From assembly GCA_047623555.1 (NCBI GenBank), contig JBLHMP010000009.1:1-64000 (forward strand): a DNA stretch of 64,000 nucleotides, written 5' to 3'. A program made the translations under genes and the position numbers. The notes beneath the pieces were generated by a model that did not search any database, was not told where the DNA came from, and worked only from the letters and a program-made list of their open reading frames with translations. Below are positions 44,783 through 53,108 of the stretch, in pieces (the first letter of the stretch is position 1; every line of letters begins with the position of its first letter). Source of the DNA: NORP181 sp047623555 (lineage in GTDB: Bacteria > Pseudomonadota > Alphaproteobacteria > Rhodobacterales > Rhodobacteraceae).

Positions 44783-45928
44783 ATGGCGCTTGATTCGCCC
44801 CACCCCGTAAACTCGCTTGGCTTTGCCAAACCACCCTCAGAGACGCGGGTTGTGGTGGCAATGTCTGGTGGCGTTGACAGTTCCGTTGTGGCTGCTTTGC
44901 TCGCGGATCAGGGATATGACGTGGTTGGCGTGACTTTGCAGCTCTATGATCATGGGGCGGCTTTGGCTAAAAAAGGCGCCTGTTGTGCCGGTGTTGATAT
45001 CCACGATGCCCGCCGCGTGGCCGAGGAACGTGGCTTTCCGCATTACGTGTTGGATTATGAGAACATTTTTAAGGACGCGGTGATTGATGAATTCGCCGAA
45101 AGTTACCTCGCCGGGGCGACCCCAGTGCCCTGCATTCGCTGTAATGAACGGGTGAAATTCAAGGATCTGTTGCAAACCGCCAAAGACCTTGAGGCCGATT
45201 GCATGGCCACTGGTCACTATATCCAACGCCTCACCGGGCCAAACGGGCCGGAATTGCATAGTGCGGCGGATGGGGCGCGCGATCAGTCGTATTTCCTGTT
45301 CTCAACCACGCAAGAACAGCTCGACTTTCTGCGCTTTCCGCTTGGCCATTTGCCGTCCAAAGACGCCACCCGGGCGTTGGCAGCCGAATACGGCCTAAGC
45401 GTTGCAGATAAACCCGACAGTCAGGACATTTGTTTCGTGCCCAATGGCGACTATGCCGCAGTGATCAAGAAACTGCGCCCGGATGCGATTAATCCCGGTG
45501 ATATCGTGCATGCGGATGGGCGTGTGTTGGGCAAACATAACGGCGTCATACACTATACTATCGGTCAGCGGCGAGGTCTGGGGATCGGCGGTCTGGTCGA
45601 TCCGTTGTATGTGGTGCGGCTGGATGTGGACGCCAGACAGGTAATTGTCGGGCCAAAAGAGTTGTTGGCAACCCGCACCATTCCGGTGCGCGAGATCAAT
45701 TGGTTGGCGGATGAGCCGATGACCAACCGGGATGAGTGGCATATCATGGTCAGGGTGCGGTCGACCCGGCCACCCCGCGATGCGATTTTGCGGCCCATTT
45801 CCGACACCGAGGCCGAGATCGAATTGATGAGCGCCGAAGAGGGCGTTTCACCCGGTCAGGCCTGTGTGTTTTATGAAACCGAAGGCAGTCGCATGTTTGG
45901 CGGTGGCTGGATTTGGCGCGGCTATTAA
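44783..45928 (+). CDS. mnmA: tRNA-specific 2-thiouridylase MnmA
   Basis: MnmA thiolates U34 in tRNAs for Lys, Glu and Gln. The PP-loop VAMSGGVDSSV is near residue 25. The two catalytic cysteines are in VPCIRCNERVKF and DSQDICFV. Other family parts are the RDQSYFLF segment and GQRRGLGIGG. The ATG at 44783 has GCAGGAG at good spacing and yields 381 residues. Its stop overlaps the second stop of the interrupted transporter gene on the other strand. Confidence 0.96.
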   Translation: MALDSPHPVNSLGFAKPPSETRVVVAMSGGVDSSVVAALLADQGYDVVGVTLQLYDHGAALAKKGACCAGVDIHDARRVAEERGFPHYVLDYENIFKDAVIDEFAESYLAGATPVPCIRCNERVKFKDLLQTAKDLEADCMATGHYIQRLTGPNGPELHSAADGARDQSYFLFSTTQEQLDFLRFPLGHLPSKDATRALAAEYGLSVADKPDSQDICFVPNGDYAAVIKKLRPDAINPGDIVHADGRVLGKHNGVIHYTIGQRRGLGIGGLVDPLYVVRLDVDARQVIVGPKELLATRTIPVREINWLADEPMTNRDEWHIMVRVRSTRPPRDAILRPISDTEAEIELMSAEEGVSPGQACVFYETEGSRMFGGGWIWRGY

Positions 45929-46500
45929 ACCACGTCTGATCCGCTGTCGATCAGCACATAAATCCCGGCAAAAATCATCGCAAACGGCCCAAGGGTTTCG
46001 GCCTTTGCGGCCTACGCACCCGCCTGCCCGGCGACCCGTGACAACCCAAGGGCAAACAGTGCGGTTAACGCGATTGCCACCAACACCCCGGTCATCGCCG
46101 CAGCGCGATACACCGGGGCGCTGTCGATCAGCAGCGGCGCCATCACCGCAAACGTATCAAACGACATTGCCAAAAACATCACTGTCGCCATGACATATGA
46201 GGCCGGGGCGAATGTCTGTGCCTCGGGCGGTGCCGCGTGGCGTTTCCAAAGGGTGTAAAGACCGAGACCAACTGGGACCAAACCCAGATATCCGGTGTCC
46301 CCGGTGATCAGATCACTGGCCCCAACGGCGATACCAAAGGCGGTGATCAACACCAGTATCTGCGCAGTGGCATAGCCCGCCACCGCCCGCAGCGCTCCTA
46401 CAGACAGCAACATGGCAAACAGCACCGCAAGATTGTCCAGATTGGTCAGCACCTGCGCCAATCCGGCGGACAATGCGAACATCAGGTAATCCAAGGTCAT
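45925..46500 (-). pseudogene. CadD-like membrane transporter gene interrupted by an in-frame TAG
   Basis: The frame from 46500 encodes 162 residues of a CadD-like multi-helix protein (LTNLDNLAVLFAMLLSVGA near the N-terminus) and stops at a TAG at 46012-46014. The same frame continues for 28 codons to TAA at 45925, ending GPFAMIFAGIYVLIDSG, which looks like the expected last helix. One base change would restore a 191-codon gene. It may be a fresh nonsense mutation, a sequencing error or a truncated yet working protein. It follows lpxB by four bases in reverse order on the same strand. Cadmium specificity is not implied. Confidence 0.7.
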
Positions 46501-46504
46501 CCGC

Positions 46505-47656
46505 CTAAAGCCGGTCCAAAACGGCCTGCGCCGCCCGCAATCCTGGGGCTTTGCCGCCTTGGCCCAAACGTTTCATGGTTAGCGCCATGGCGTTCTTCTG
46601 GGCATCTGGTGCGGCAAGAACCTCGCCAAGGCGTTGGGCGATCAGATTGGGGCGGCAATCACGGCCCAGACATTCCGGCACCACCCGCGTGTCGCTGACC
46701 AGATTGACCAAAGTGGCGGTGTCCGTCAGCATCATACGCTGGATAATCTGTCGGCTCAGCCAGTTGAAATCATAGGCGATCACCATCGGCGTTTGTACGG
46801 CCGCCAGTTCAAGCGACACAGTGCCGGACGCGGCCAGCGCGATGCTGGCGGTGCGAAACGCCGCGCGTTTATGCGCCTGCGCAAGGGCCAGATCAAGCAT
46901 GGTTGGATCGATGATCACCGGTTTAGCGGGCCAGTCGGCGGTCTGTTCGGTAACCAGATTTGCCACCGGGGCGGCAGCGGGCACCACAATCCGTAAATCG
47001 GGATGTTGGGCGTTTACAATGTCCAAAGCTTTGCCAAATACTGGCGCAAGGCGTGATACCTCACCACGTCGCGATCCCGGCAGGGTCAGCAAAACCGGCG
47101 CATCACCCAGATCATAGGCGGCCCGGAACGCCGCGATTTCCGCGTCTGTGGCCAAGGGTTCGGCGACAACCGGGTGGCCAACGAAATCACAATCCATGCC
47201 TGCGGCCTGCATTAACGGCGGCTCAAACGGGAATAACGCCAGCACGTGATCAACCACCCTGGCCATTTTGACCGCCCGCCCCGGACGCCAGGCCCAAACG
47301 GTGGGGGCAACATAATGCACGGTGCGAATATCGCTTGCGGCTTTGACCAATTTGGCCACCCGCAGGCAGAAATCCGGGCTGTCGATGGTAATCAGAACAT
47401 CAGGGCGCGCCGCGATCACGGCGGCCGCTGTCTGGGCAATACGACGTTTCAGGTGGCGGTATTTGGGCAGCACCTCGGCCAGCCCCATGATCGACAGTTC
47501 GTCCATCGGGAACAGGCTGTCTAACCCCTGTGCCATCATCATCGGACCACCAACCCCCTCAAAGGTAATACCAGACCGCAGGTCATGCAGCCCTTGCATC
47601 AATGCGCCCCCCAGACGGTCGCCCGAAGGCTCGCCCGCGATGACAAAGACATGCAT
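46505..47656 (-). CDS. lpxB: Lipid A disaccharide synthase
   Basis: LpxB joins lipid X and UDP-2,3-diacylglucosamine to make the lipid A disaccharide. The N-terminus VFVIAGEPSGDRLGGALM, the GVGGPMMMAQGL segment, YVAPTVWAWRPGR and LPGSRRGEV are family signatures. I use the ATG at 47656, which overlaps the lpxI stop by one base (TGATG). The longer frame to 47704 overlaps lpxI more deeply. The product has 383 residues. It ends the fabZ-lpxA-lpxI-lpxB run. Confidence 0.96.
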   Translation of the reverse strand: MHVFVIAGEPSGDRLGGALMQGLHDLRSGITFEGVGGPMMMAQGLDSLFPMDELSIMGLAEVLPKYRHLKRRIAQTAAAVIAARPDVLITIDSPDFCLRVAKLVKAASDIRTVHYVAPTVWAWRPGRAVKMARVVDHVLALFPFEPPLMQAAGMDCDFVGHPVVAEPLATDAEIAAFRAAYDLGDAPVLLTLPGSRRGEVSRLAPVFGKALDIVNAQHPDLRIVVPAAAPVANLVTEQTADWPAKPVIIDPTMLDLALAQAHKRAAFRTASIALAASGTVSLELAAVQTPMVIAYDFNWLSRQIIQRMMLTDTATLVNLVSDTRVVPECLGRDCRPNLIAQRLGEVLAAPDAQKNAMALTMKRLGQGGKAPGLRAAQAVLDRL

Positions 47657-48453
47657 CAGGCGTCTCGCTCGCGCACCCATAGGAACAGGCCCTGCCGGTC
47701 GCATTCGGCGATGACCTGCGCCAGATCGAGCACCATGACACCGCCCGCCTCGATCACCAGACCGTCAAGATGGGCGTCAGCAACGTACTGCACCGTTTCG
47801 ACACCGATGGTTGGCAGATCGGCGCGCAGGTCCTGACCGGATTTTGGTGCTTTGTAGAACAGCCCACCAGTACCATCCGGGCGAAACGTTAGGCTTTGCA
47901 ACATCCAGTCGGTGCCAAAGACACCTTCGACGCTCAGCGCCTGTCCCTTATGCACGCTGCAACATTGGCCCACATCTATGGACGCCATTGCGTCAACAAT
48001 CCGCTGGCCACGCGCGGCATCCAGATGCGCCTGATCACTGGGCTGTGCATGTGTCATGCAGCCGACATCCGGCAATAGGTTCGGGGCAATGTCGTGGGCG
48101 GCCTGAACGGCAAACCCGGCCTGCTCAAAAATCGTGATAACCGCGCGCAACGCACCATCATCACCAGCGGCCAGGGCCTGTTGCATCACCGGCACCAAAG
48201 GCATCGTCGCCGCATCAATTTTGGACGGATCAATCGCCGGACGCTCAATCGCGCCAGCCATACACACACCGGTCACGCCTTTTTCACGCAACTGCAGCAG
48301 CAAACTGCCGAGCGTTTCGATGCGGAAATTCAGATCAACAGGCACGCCGTCAGGCACAAACCCCTCAAGCGCACAAATCATCAGCGGAGCGCTGTCCAAC
48401 TCAGCCAGCAGAGCAGCAGGCAAGCGGCCCGAGCCAGCAATCAAAGCCAACAT
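47656..48453 (-). CDS. lpxI: UDP-2,3-diacylglucosamine diphosphatase LpxI
   Basis: LpxI replaces LpxH in alphaproteobacteria and hydrolyses UDP-2,3-diacylglucosamine to lipid X. The 265-residue protein starts MLALIAGSGRLPAALLAEL and contains GVCMAGAIERPAID and VEGVFGTDWML segments of the LpxI (DUF1009) family. It overlaps lpxB by one base and ends four bases from the lpxA stop. No lpxH is in the window. Confidence 0.93.
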   Translation of the reverse strand: MLALIAGSGRLPAALLAELDSAPLMICALEGFVPDGVPVDLNFRIETLGSLLLQLREKGVTGVCMAGAIERPAIDPSKIDAATMPLVPVMQQALAAGDDGALRAVITIFEQAGFAVQAAHDIAPNLLPDVGCMTHAQPSDQAHLDAARGQRIVDAMASIDVGQCCSVHKGQALSVEGVFGTDWMLQSLTFRPDGTGGLFYKAPKSGQDLRADLPTIGVETVQYVADAHLDGLVIEAGGVMVLDLAQVIAECDRQGLFLWVRERDA

Positions 48454-48457
48454 AGTA

Positions 48458-49243
48458 TCAGTCCCCCGGCGTTAAAAAGGACCGGTCGCTGTGCCCCGAT
48501 ACAAAGGTGACGATCTCGCGGACATAGTCGCTGCTGGTGTCTTCGCCCAATTGACGGACGCGATCCTGAAAGGTGCCGTCACCCTGCGCCAATTTCTGAA
48601 ATGCGGCGCGCAGAGCGGAAATGTCGGATCGCGCCACGCCACGGCGTTTCAGACCAACCAGATTAAGCCCGTCAAGCACCCCCCTTGGGGCCTGCACAAG
48701 ACCGTATGGAATCACGTCATTGGTCACCATCGTCACCGCACCGATGATTGCGCCTTTGCCGATCCGCACAAATTGGTGGATGCCAGACAGGCCGCCGACG
48801 ATCACATCATCCTCGAGCACGCAATGCCCGGCAATTGCCGCCGAATTCACCACAATCACCCGATCGCCGATCTGGGAATCATGGGCAATGTGGCAGCCGG
48901 CCATAAACAACCCATCATCGCCAACACGGGTGACGCCGCCACCGCCATCGGTGCCTGCGTTCATTGTTACATGTTCACGGATGCGATTGCGTTTACCAAC
49001 AATCAGGCGGCTTTTCTCGCCCTGAAATTTCAAATCCTGCGGGATTTCACCGATCACCGAGAACGAAAAGATCACCGTGTCATCGCCGATCTGGGTCTGG
49101 CCGGTCACCACAACGTGGCTCTTCAGCTCAACCCGATCGCCTAACACAACATCCGCACCAATCACGCATAACGGGCCGATTATGCAATCCGCACCGATCT
49201 GCGCGCCCGGTTCTATGACCGCGCTGGAATGTACCTGTGCCAT
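48458..49243 (-). CDS. lpxA: UDP-GlcNAc O-acyltransferase LpxA
   Basis: LpxA starts lipid A synthesis by acylating UDP-GlcNAc. The 261-residue protein is built of left-handed beta-helix hexapeptide repeats through about residue 190, with the catalytic-region GCHIAHDSQIGD, then a helical C-terminus (VRQLGEDTSSDYVREIV). I use the ATG at 49243 with AGGA nine bases before it. A TTG three codons upstream overlaps the fabZ stop. It lies directly after fabZ. Confidence 0.96.
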   Translation of the reverse strand: MAQVHSSAVIEPGAQIGADCIIGPLCVIGADVVLGDRVELKSHVVVTGQTQIGDDTVIFSFSVIGEIPQDLKFQGEKSRLIVGKRNRIREHVTMNAGTDGGGGVTRVGDDGLFMAGCHIAHDSQIGDRVIVVNSAAIAGHCVLEDDVIVGGLSGIHQFVRIGKGAIIGAVTMVTNDVIPYGLVQAPRGVLDGLNLVGLKRRGVARSDISALRAAFQKLAQGDGTFQDRVRQLGEDTSSDYVREIVTFVSGHSDRSFLTPGD

Positions 49244-49248
49244 GTGAT

Positions 49249-49713
49249 TCAATCCTTTGGCAGATCAATCATCGCCGTAAATTCAGCCTCGGCCGCGACT
49301 TCGCCTTCGACCGTTGCCCGACCGCCAAAGCGCCAGACTTTGCCGCCCGGTTTGCCGCGCAATGTGGTGACCTGCATTTCCAACACATCGCCGGGGCCGA
49401 CTTTGCGACGGAATTTGCATTTGTCGATAGCCATGAAAAAGATCAGCAGATCACGGTCGGCCATGTCCATCGCCACGCCAATCATCACCCCAGCGGTCTG
49501 GGCCATTGCCTCAACAATTGTAACGCCGGGCATGATTGGTGTGCCGGGAAAATGGCCCTGAAAATGCGGCTCGTTCATGGTGACATTCTTGATGCCGCGT
49601 GCACTGCGTGTGCCGTCAATATCAACAACCTTGTCCACCAACAGGAACGGATAGCGGTGCGGCAGGATGCGTTGAATCAGCTGGATATCAGCACTCAGCA
49701 ATTCGCTTGTCAT
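49249..49713 (-). CDS. fabZ: 3-hydroxyacyl-ACP dehydratase FabZ
   Basis: FabZ dehydrates hydroxyacyl-ACP in fatty acid synthesis and competes with LpxA for the same substrate pool. The 154-residue hotdog protein has LPHRYPFLLVD, the catalytic His in HFQGHFPGTPIMPGV and the Glu in IVEAMAQTAGV. The second ATG (49713) is chosen because AAGGA stands seven bases before it. The frame extends upstream to 49755 without support. Confidence 0.96.
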   Translation of the reverse strand: MTSELLSADIQLIQRILPHRYPFLLVDKVVDIDGTRSARGIKNVTMNEPHFQGHFPGTPIMPGVTIVEAMAQTAGVMIGVAMDMADRDLLIFFMAIDKCKFRRKVGPGDVLEMQVTTLRGKPGGKVWRFGGRATVEGEVAAEAEFTAMIDLPKD

Positions 49714-49810
49714 ATTCATGTCCTTGTTATTCGTCTTTGCCTGACTGAGTACCAACCCATCCGCGTCTGAGCAAGACGTGGGTTTTTAGTATGCGGCCAT
49801 AAGCATGTCG

Positions 49811-50407
49811 TTATGGCGAACTGTTGTCGTCCGCCAATGCCCCATCGCCTAAAATCGAATTGATCCGCACAATCGCCAGATCAGTGATGTCGGTGGCATT
49901 GGCGCTCAGAAAGATCGTGTCGCGATCCAGAATGACCCCGGCGCCGGATTCGCGCAGCAATGCCTCAAGTATTGGGCGGGCTGTTTGCAGAAATATCCGC
50001 CGATTGCTATCGCGCAACTGGCCAAGCGCCAAAGTCTTGGCATCCTGAATGCGCCGGGTTTCCTGAACCTTTATGTCAAAGGCATCCGCAAGTGCGCGAA
50101 AAACAGCAGGCTCCATTTGGGCGCGCCGCTCTGTCAAAGCCTTTTCTTCGGCTGTCAGCTCGCCTTCTATTCTGCGATTTTCCGCGACAAGAACCGCGCT
50201 TTCGGCCTCAAGTTGCCGAATAACCCGTTTGCCAAAGTCTGAGTCGTTAAACAGCCGATCCGGTTCAATTGTCAGGATCGGCGCCTGTGACATCCCCAAC
50301 TGCTGGGCCTGCAGCGCAACAGGAACCAACAACAACGCCATACAAAACAGCAGCCGCAGCAGTTGATTACCTATTGATCGCCATCCCGCCATTTCGACGT
50401 GTTGCAT
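49811..50407 (-). CDS. skp: OmpH/Skp family periplasmic chaperone
   Basis: Skp holds unfolded outer membrane proteins during periplasmic transit. The 198-residue protein has a signal peptide (LLRLLFCMALLLVPVALQA, cleaved near residue 34), then a long charged coiled-coil region with EAESAVLVAENRRIEGELTAE. The C-terminal segment AGVILDRDTIFLSA completes the body domain. It starts two bases after bamA and is co-transcribed with it, the usual pairing. Confidence 0.91.
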   Translation of the reverse strand: MQHVEMAGWRSIGNQLLRLLFCMALLLVPVALQAQQLGMSQAPILTIEPDRLFNDSDFGKRVIRQLEAESAVLVAENRRIEGELTAEEKALTERRAQMEPAVFRALADAFDIKVQETRRIQDAKTLALGQLRDSNRRIFLQTARPILEALLRESGAGVILDRDTIFLSANATDITDLAIVRINSILGDGALADDNSSP

Positions 50408-50408
50408 A

Positions 50409-52769
50409 TCAGAACTTGGTCGAAAGCGTCAGGTCAAAATTCTTTTCCCGGTCAAATGGCTCTTTCTTCAGGGCTTTGCTAAAGTTGAACCGAAGCGGCC
50501 CAATCACAGTTTCCCACAAAATCGAAATCCCGACCACATGGCGGAACGATCCGCTGGCCCCGACGATTGTCGCGCCAGTGGTGTCGACTTTGTCCAGATT
50601 CCAAAGGTTGCCAACGTCATAAAACAACCCGCCGCGGATACCGATCTCTTCGGGTAGGCCAAGCGGGAAATCCGCCTCAAACCGGGCCACCGCATAAAAG
50701 TTGCCGCCCAATGCGTCATCCGATATTCCCGAAACATCCCGGGGGCCAATGCCATCCGGTTCAAAACCACGCATTGTCTGGCTGCCCAAAAGAAAGCGAT
50801 CCAAGGTGCGGCTCGAGGTGCCGGTTTGCCAATTCAGCGCCCCGGCTTCGAGTGTCGCGCGCAACACGACCTCTTCGTGCAAGACCCGGGTCTGAGCAAC
50901 CAGTTTCGCTTTGCTCTTGATGTATTTATTATCGCCACCTAGTCCGGCAAAATCCGAACCGATTTCAAACAAGACCCCTGCATTTGGATTCAGGCCAGTC
51001 AGACGGCTGTCATAGATATAAGTAAATCCAACCCCGTTGCTTTGCAGTGCGCCCGCTGCGATCTCGTTTGTGATAACGACACCAGCATTCGATCCTGACC
51101 GTTCGATCATTTCGGTATTATTAGCAAAGAACCGCAGTTGCAGTTTGCCATTGTCACTGATCGGAAAGGTCAGTCCCGGGCGAAAGAAAATCACCTTTGT
51201 ATTATAGTCGGTAAATGTTGAATCCGTGCTCGCATAGCCAAGATCCAGATCAAATTGCAATTCCCGGCCCAGCAAATAGGGCTCGGTAAAGCCCAACGTA
51301 ATGTTTTGGGCCTCCTCAGCGGTCGACCAGGTCAAAGCCACACGCTGACCACGACCCAAAAAGTTGCTCTCCTGTAGCCCGATGGCAATACCAAAGCCGC
51401 TGTCGGCAGAATAGGATCCACCAAAACTAAGCGATCCCGTCGGCACTTCGACAACATCCACATCAACCACAACCAGGTCAGGCGCCGCGCCTTCGCGGGC
51501 ATGTACATCGGCCGTTGCAAAGAACCCCAGCGCACGGATGCGTTCGGCGCTTTCGCGAATTTCACGCGGATTGAACGGGTCACCTTCGACGATACGGAAC
51601 TGTTGGCGAATGACCCGGTCGAGCGTGGTTGTGTTGCCCTCAATGTCGATACGTTCAACAAAAATGCGCGGGCCTTTGGTCAGCACAAAATCAACATCCA
51701 GCGTCAGATCGCGATCATTCCGGGTGATCCGCGGCTCAACCCGCAAGAAATCAATACCTTGGCGAATGGCCAGACGTTCCATCCGGGCAATTGTTGATTC
51801 AACCAATACCGGTGAATACACCACACCGGGCTTAACCTTGATGACGTCTTGGAATATAACGGCATCTGCTGCGCTGATTTCGCTGGTGGTGCTGATGGCG
51901 CCAAAGCGGAACTGCTGGCCTTCCTGCACATTCACCACAAAGAAAAACGCATCGCGCTCGCGTGTCAGCTCAACATTTGTGCTGGTGGTCCGGAAATCGA
52001 CATAGCCACGTGACAGGTAGAAATCGCGCAACACCTGTTTGTCGAACTCAATACGATCCTCGATCAAGGTATCCGCCTTGATAAACGTCCGCAGAATTCC
52101 GGCCTGTTTGGTTCCCAAAATTCGCCGCAGGCGTCGGTCCGAAAAGGCCTTGTTGCCGACAAAACTGATCCGCTCAACTTCAACCTTGGCACCCTCGGCA
52201 ATTTCAAACACCAAATCAACGCGATTATCATTGCGCCGAATGATACGGGGGGTCACAACCGCAGATACCCGTCCCTGCTGTGAATAGGTCTCAGCCAACA
52301 GGGCCGCATCCCGCTCGGCCTGTGCCGGGCTAAACACGCGGCGCGGGGCTGACACGATCAAACTGGCCAGTGCCTCATCTTTGACGCGATTATTGCCCTC
52401 AAAGTTGATTATGTTGATTGTCGGATATTCCGTAACCTTGATCATCAACGTGTTGCCACGGGGGATCAATTCGACGGTTTCAAAGACGCCACTGTCAAGA
52501 ATATGCTGATAGGCGTCGTTCAACTGTCCGGAAGACACCGATTTACCGCGTTCGATTCCCGTATAGTCGAGGATTGTGCTGGTTTGGATTCGCTGATTTC
52601 CCTCGACCTGGATCGAGGTGAATTGATATTGTTGCGCCTGCGCTGAGCCGGGCAAAGCAACCAAAGCCGTTGCAAATACAAAGAAAATTGCTGTTAGCAG
52701 CTGACACCAGATATGGGTGCGCGTTACACGAGCACCGCTGGATATATCCAAATCGTTCGCCAAAATCAT
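50409..52769 (-). CDS. bamA: Outer membrane protein assembly factor BamA
   Basis: BamA inserts beta-barrel proteins into the outer membrane. The 786-residue protein has a signal region ending GSAQA near residue 45, five POTRA domains (first beginning YQFTSIQVEGNQRIQ) and a C-terminal 16-strand barrel. The barrel includes the loop segment RGFEPDGIGPRD (VRGF-type motif, here MRGFEPDGI) and ends FDLTLSTKF with the aromatic C-terminal residue. A possible promoter lies just upstream. Confidence 0.96.
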   Translation of the reverse strand: MILANDLDISSGARVTRTHIWCQLLTAIFFVFATALVALPGSAQAQQYQFTSIQVEGNQRIQTSTILDYTGIERGKSVSSGQLNDAYQHILDSGVFETVELIPRGNTLMIKVTEYPTINIINFEGNNRVKDEALASLIVSAPRRVFSPAQAERDAALLAETYSQQGRVSAVVTPRIIRRNDNRVDLVFEIAEGAKVEVERISFVGNKAFSDRRLRRILGTKQAGILRTFIKADTLIEDRIEFDKQVLRDFYLSRGYVDFRTTSTNVELTRERDAFFFVVNVQEGQQFRFGAISTTSEISAADAVIFQDVIKVKPGVVYSPVLVESTIARMERLAIRQGIDFLRVEPRITRNDRDLTLDVDFVLTKGPRIFVERIDIEGNTTTLDRVIRQQFRIVEGDPFNPREIRESAERIRALGFFATADVHAREGAAPDLVVVDVDVVEVPTGSLSFGGSYSADSGFGIAIGLQESNFLGRGQRVALTWSTAEEAQNITLGFTEPYLLGRELQFDLDLGYASTDSTFTDYNTKVIFFRPGLTFPISDNGKLQLRFFANNTEMIERSGSNAGVVITNEIAAGALQSNGVGFTYIYDSRLTGLNPNAGVLFEIGSDFAGLGGDNKYIKSKAKLVAQTRVLHEEVVLRATLEAGALNWQTGTSSRTLDRFLLGSQTMRGFEPDGIGPRDVSGISDDALGGNFYAVARFEADFPLGLPEEIGIRGGLFYDVGNLWNLDKVDTTGATIVGASGSFRHVVGISILWETVIGPLRFNFSKALKKEPFDREKNFDLTLSTKF

Positions 52770-52803
52770 AGATCAGCCCCAATACTCGCATTCAATGATA
52801 ATC

Positions 52804-52832
52804 TGAGTATCGGGATTAGGGAGTGTTGTCAA
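52804..52832 (-). promoter_or_regulatory. Possible bamA promoter
   Basis: On the minus strand a perfect -35 TTGACA (52827-52832) is followed after 17 bases by TACTCA (52804-52809), a weak -10. ATACTC and GAGTAT form an inverted repeat in the leader before bamA. The site would place a start about 30 bases before the bamA ATG. Confidence 0.4.
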
Positions 52833-52838
52833 AACCAC

Positions 52839-52871
52839 AAAACGACCCGATTGGCACTAATCTAAGGGTCG
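52839..52871 (-). terminator. Weak terminator after the 41-codon gene
   Basis: CGACCC and GGGTCG (52843-52848 and 52866-52871) form an outer stem enclosing a small GATT/AATC stem, followed on the minus strand by TTTTG. It lies about 15 bases after the stop of the small gene. Some transcripts may read through into bamA. Confidence 0.45.
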
Positions 52872-52885
52872 ATTTGATCGCGCGC

Positions 52886-53011
52886 CTATAGGCTGCCGAG
52901 AAATGCGCCCACAAACAGGGCCGCAACAACGATAAACAGGCTCAAAAATCGATCCCAGTTCAGTTGCATGATCAGGCTGAGGCCGCGATATGTCTGTTGC
53001 ATTGTTTGCAT
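52886..53011 (-). CDS. 41-residue single-helix membrane protein
   Basis: The 41-codon frame starts at 53011 with AAAGGA eight bases upstream. The product begins MQTMQQTYRGLSLIMQ, a polar segment, and has one hydrophobic helix FLSLFIVVAALFVGAFLGSL at the C-terminus. It lies between rseP and bamA on their strand, with its own leader containing the near-palindrome TTGAAACGCGATTCAA (53024-53039). The context hints at a role in envelope biogenesis or stress, but I do not recognise a named family. Confidence 0.65.
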   Translation of the reverse strand: MQTMQQTYRGLSLIMQLNWDRFLSLFIVVAALFVGAFLGSL

Positions 53012-53108
53012 TTTACAAATCCTTTGAAACGCGATTCAACTTACCGCGTAGCATCAGACTAGCCGGACAATGTGTCAGGACTAGGGCGCTCTGCCCAAAT
53101 GACTGGTT

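Noticed and set aside
46012..46014. TAG in the CadD-like gene read as pyrrolysine, given an MttB homologue in the window
   Set aside because: The MttB homologue has no internal TAG and no pyl genes are seen; the TAG lies in an unrelated transporter.
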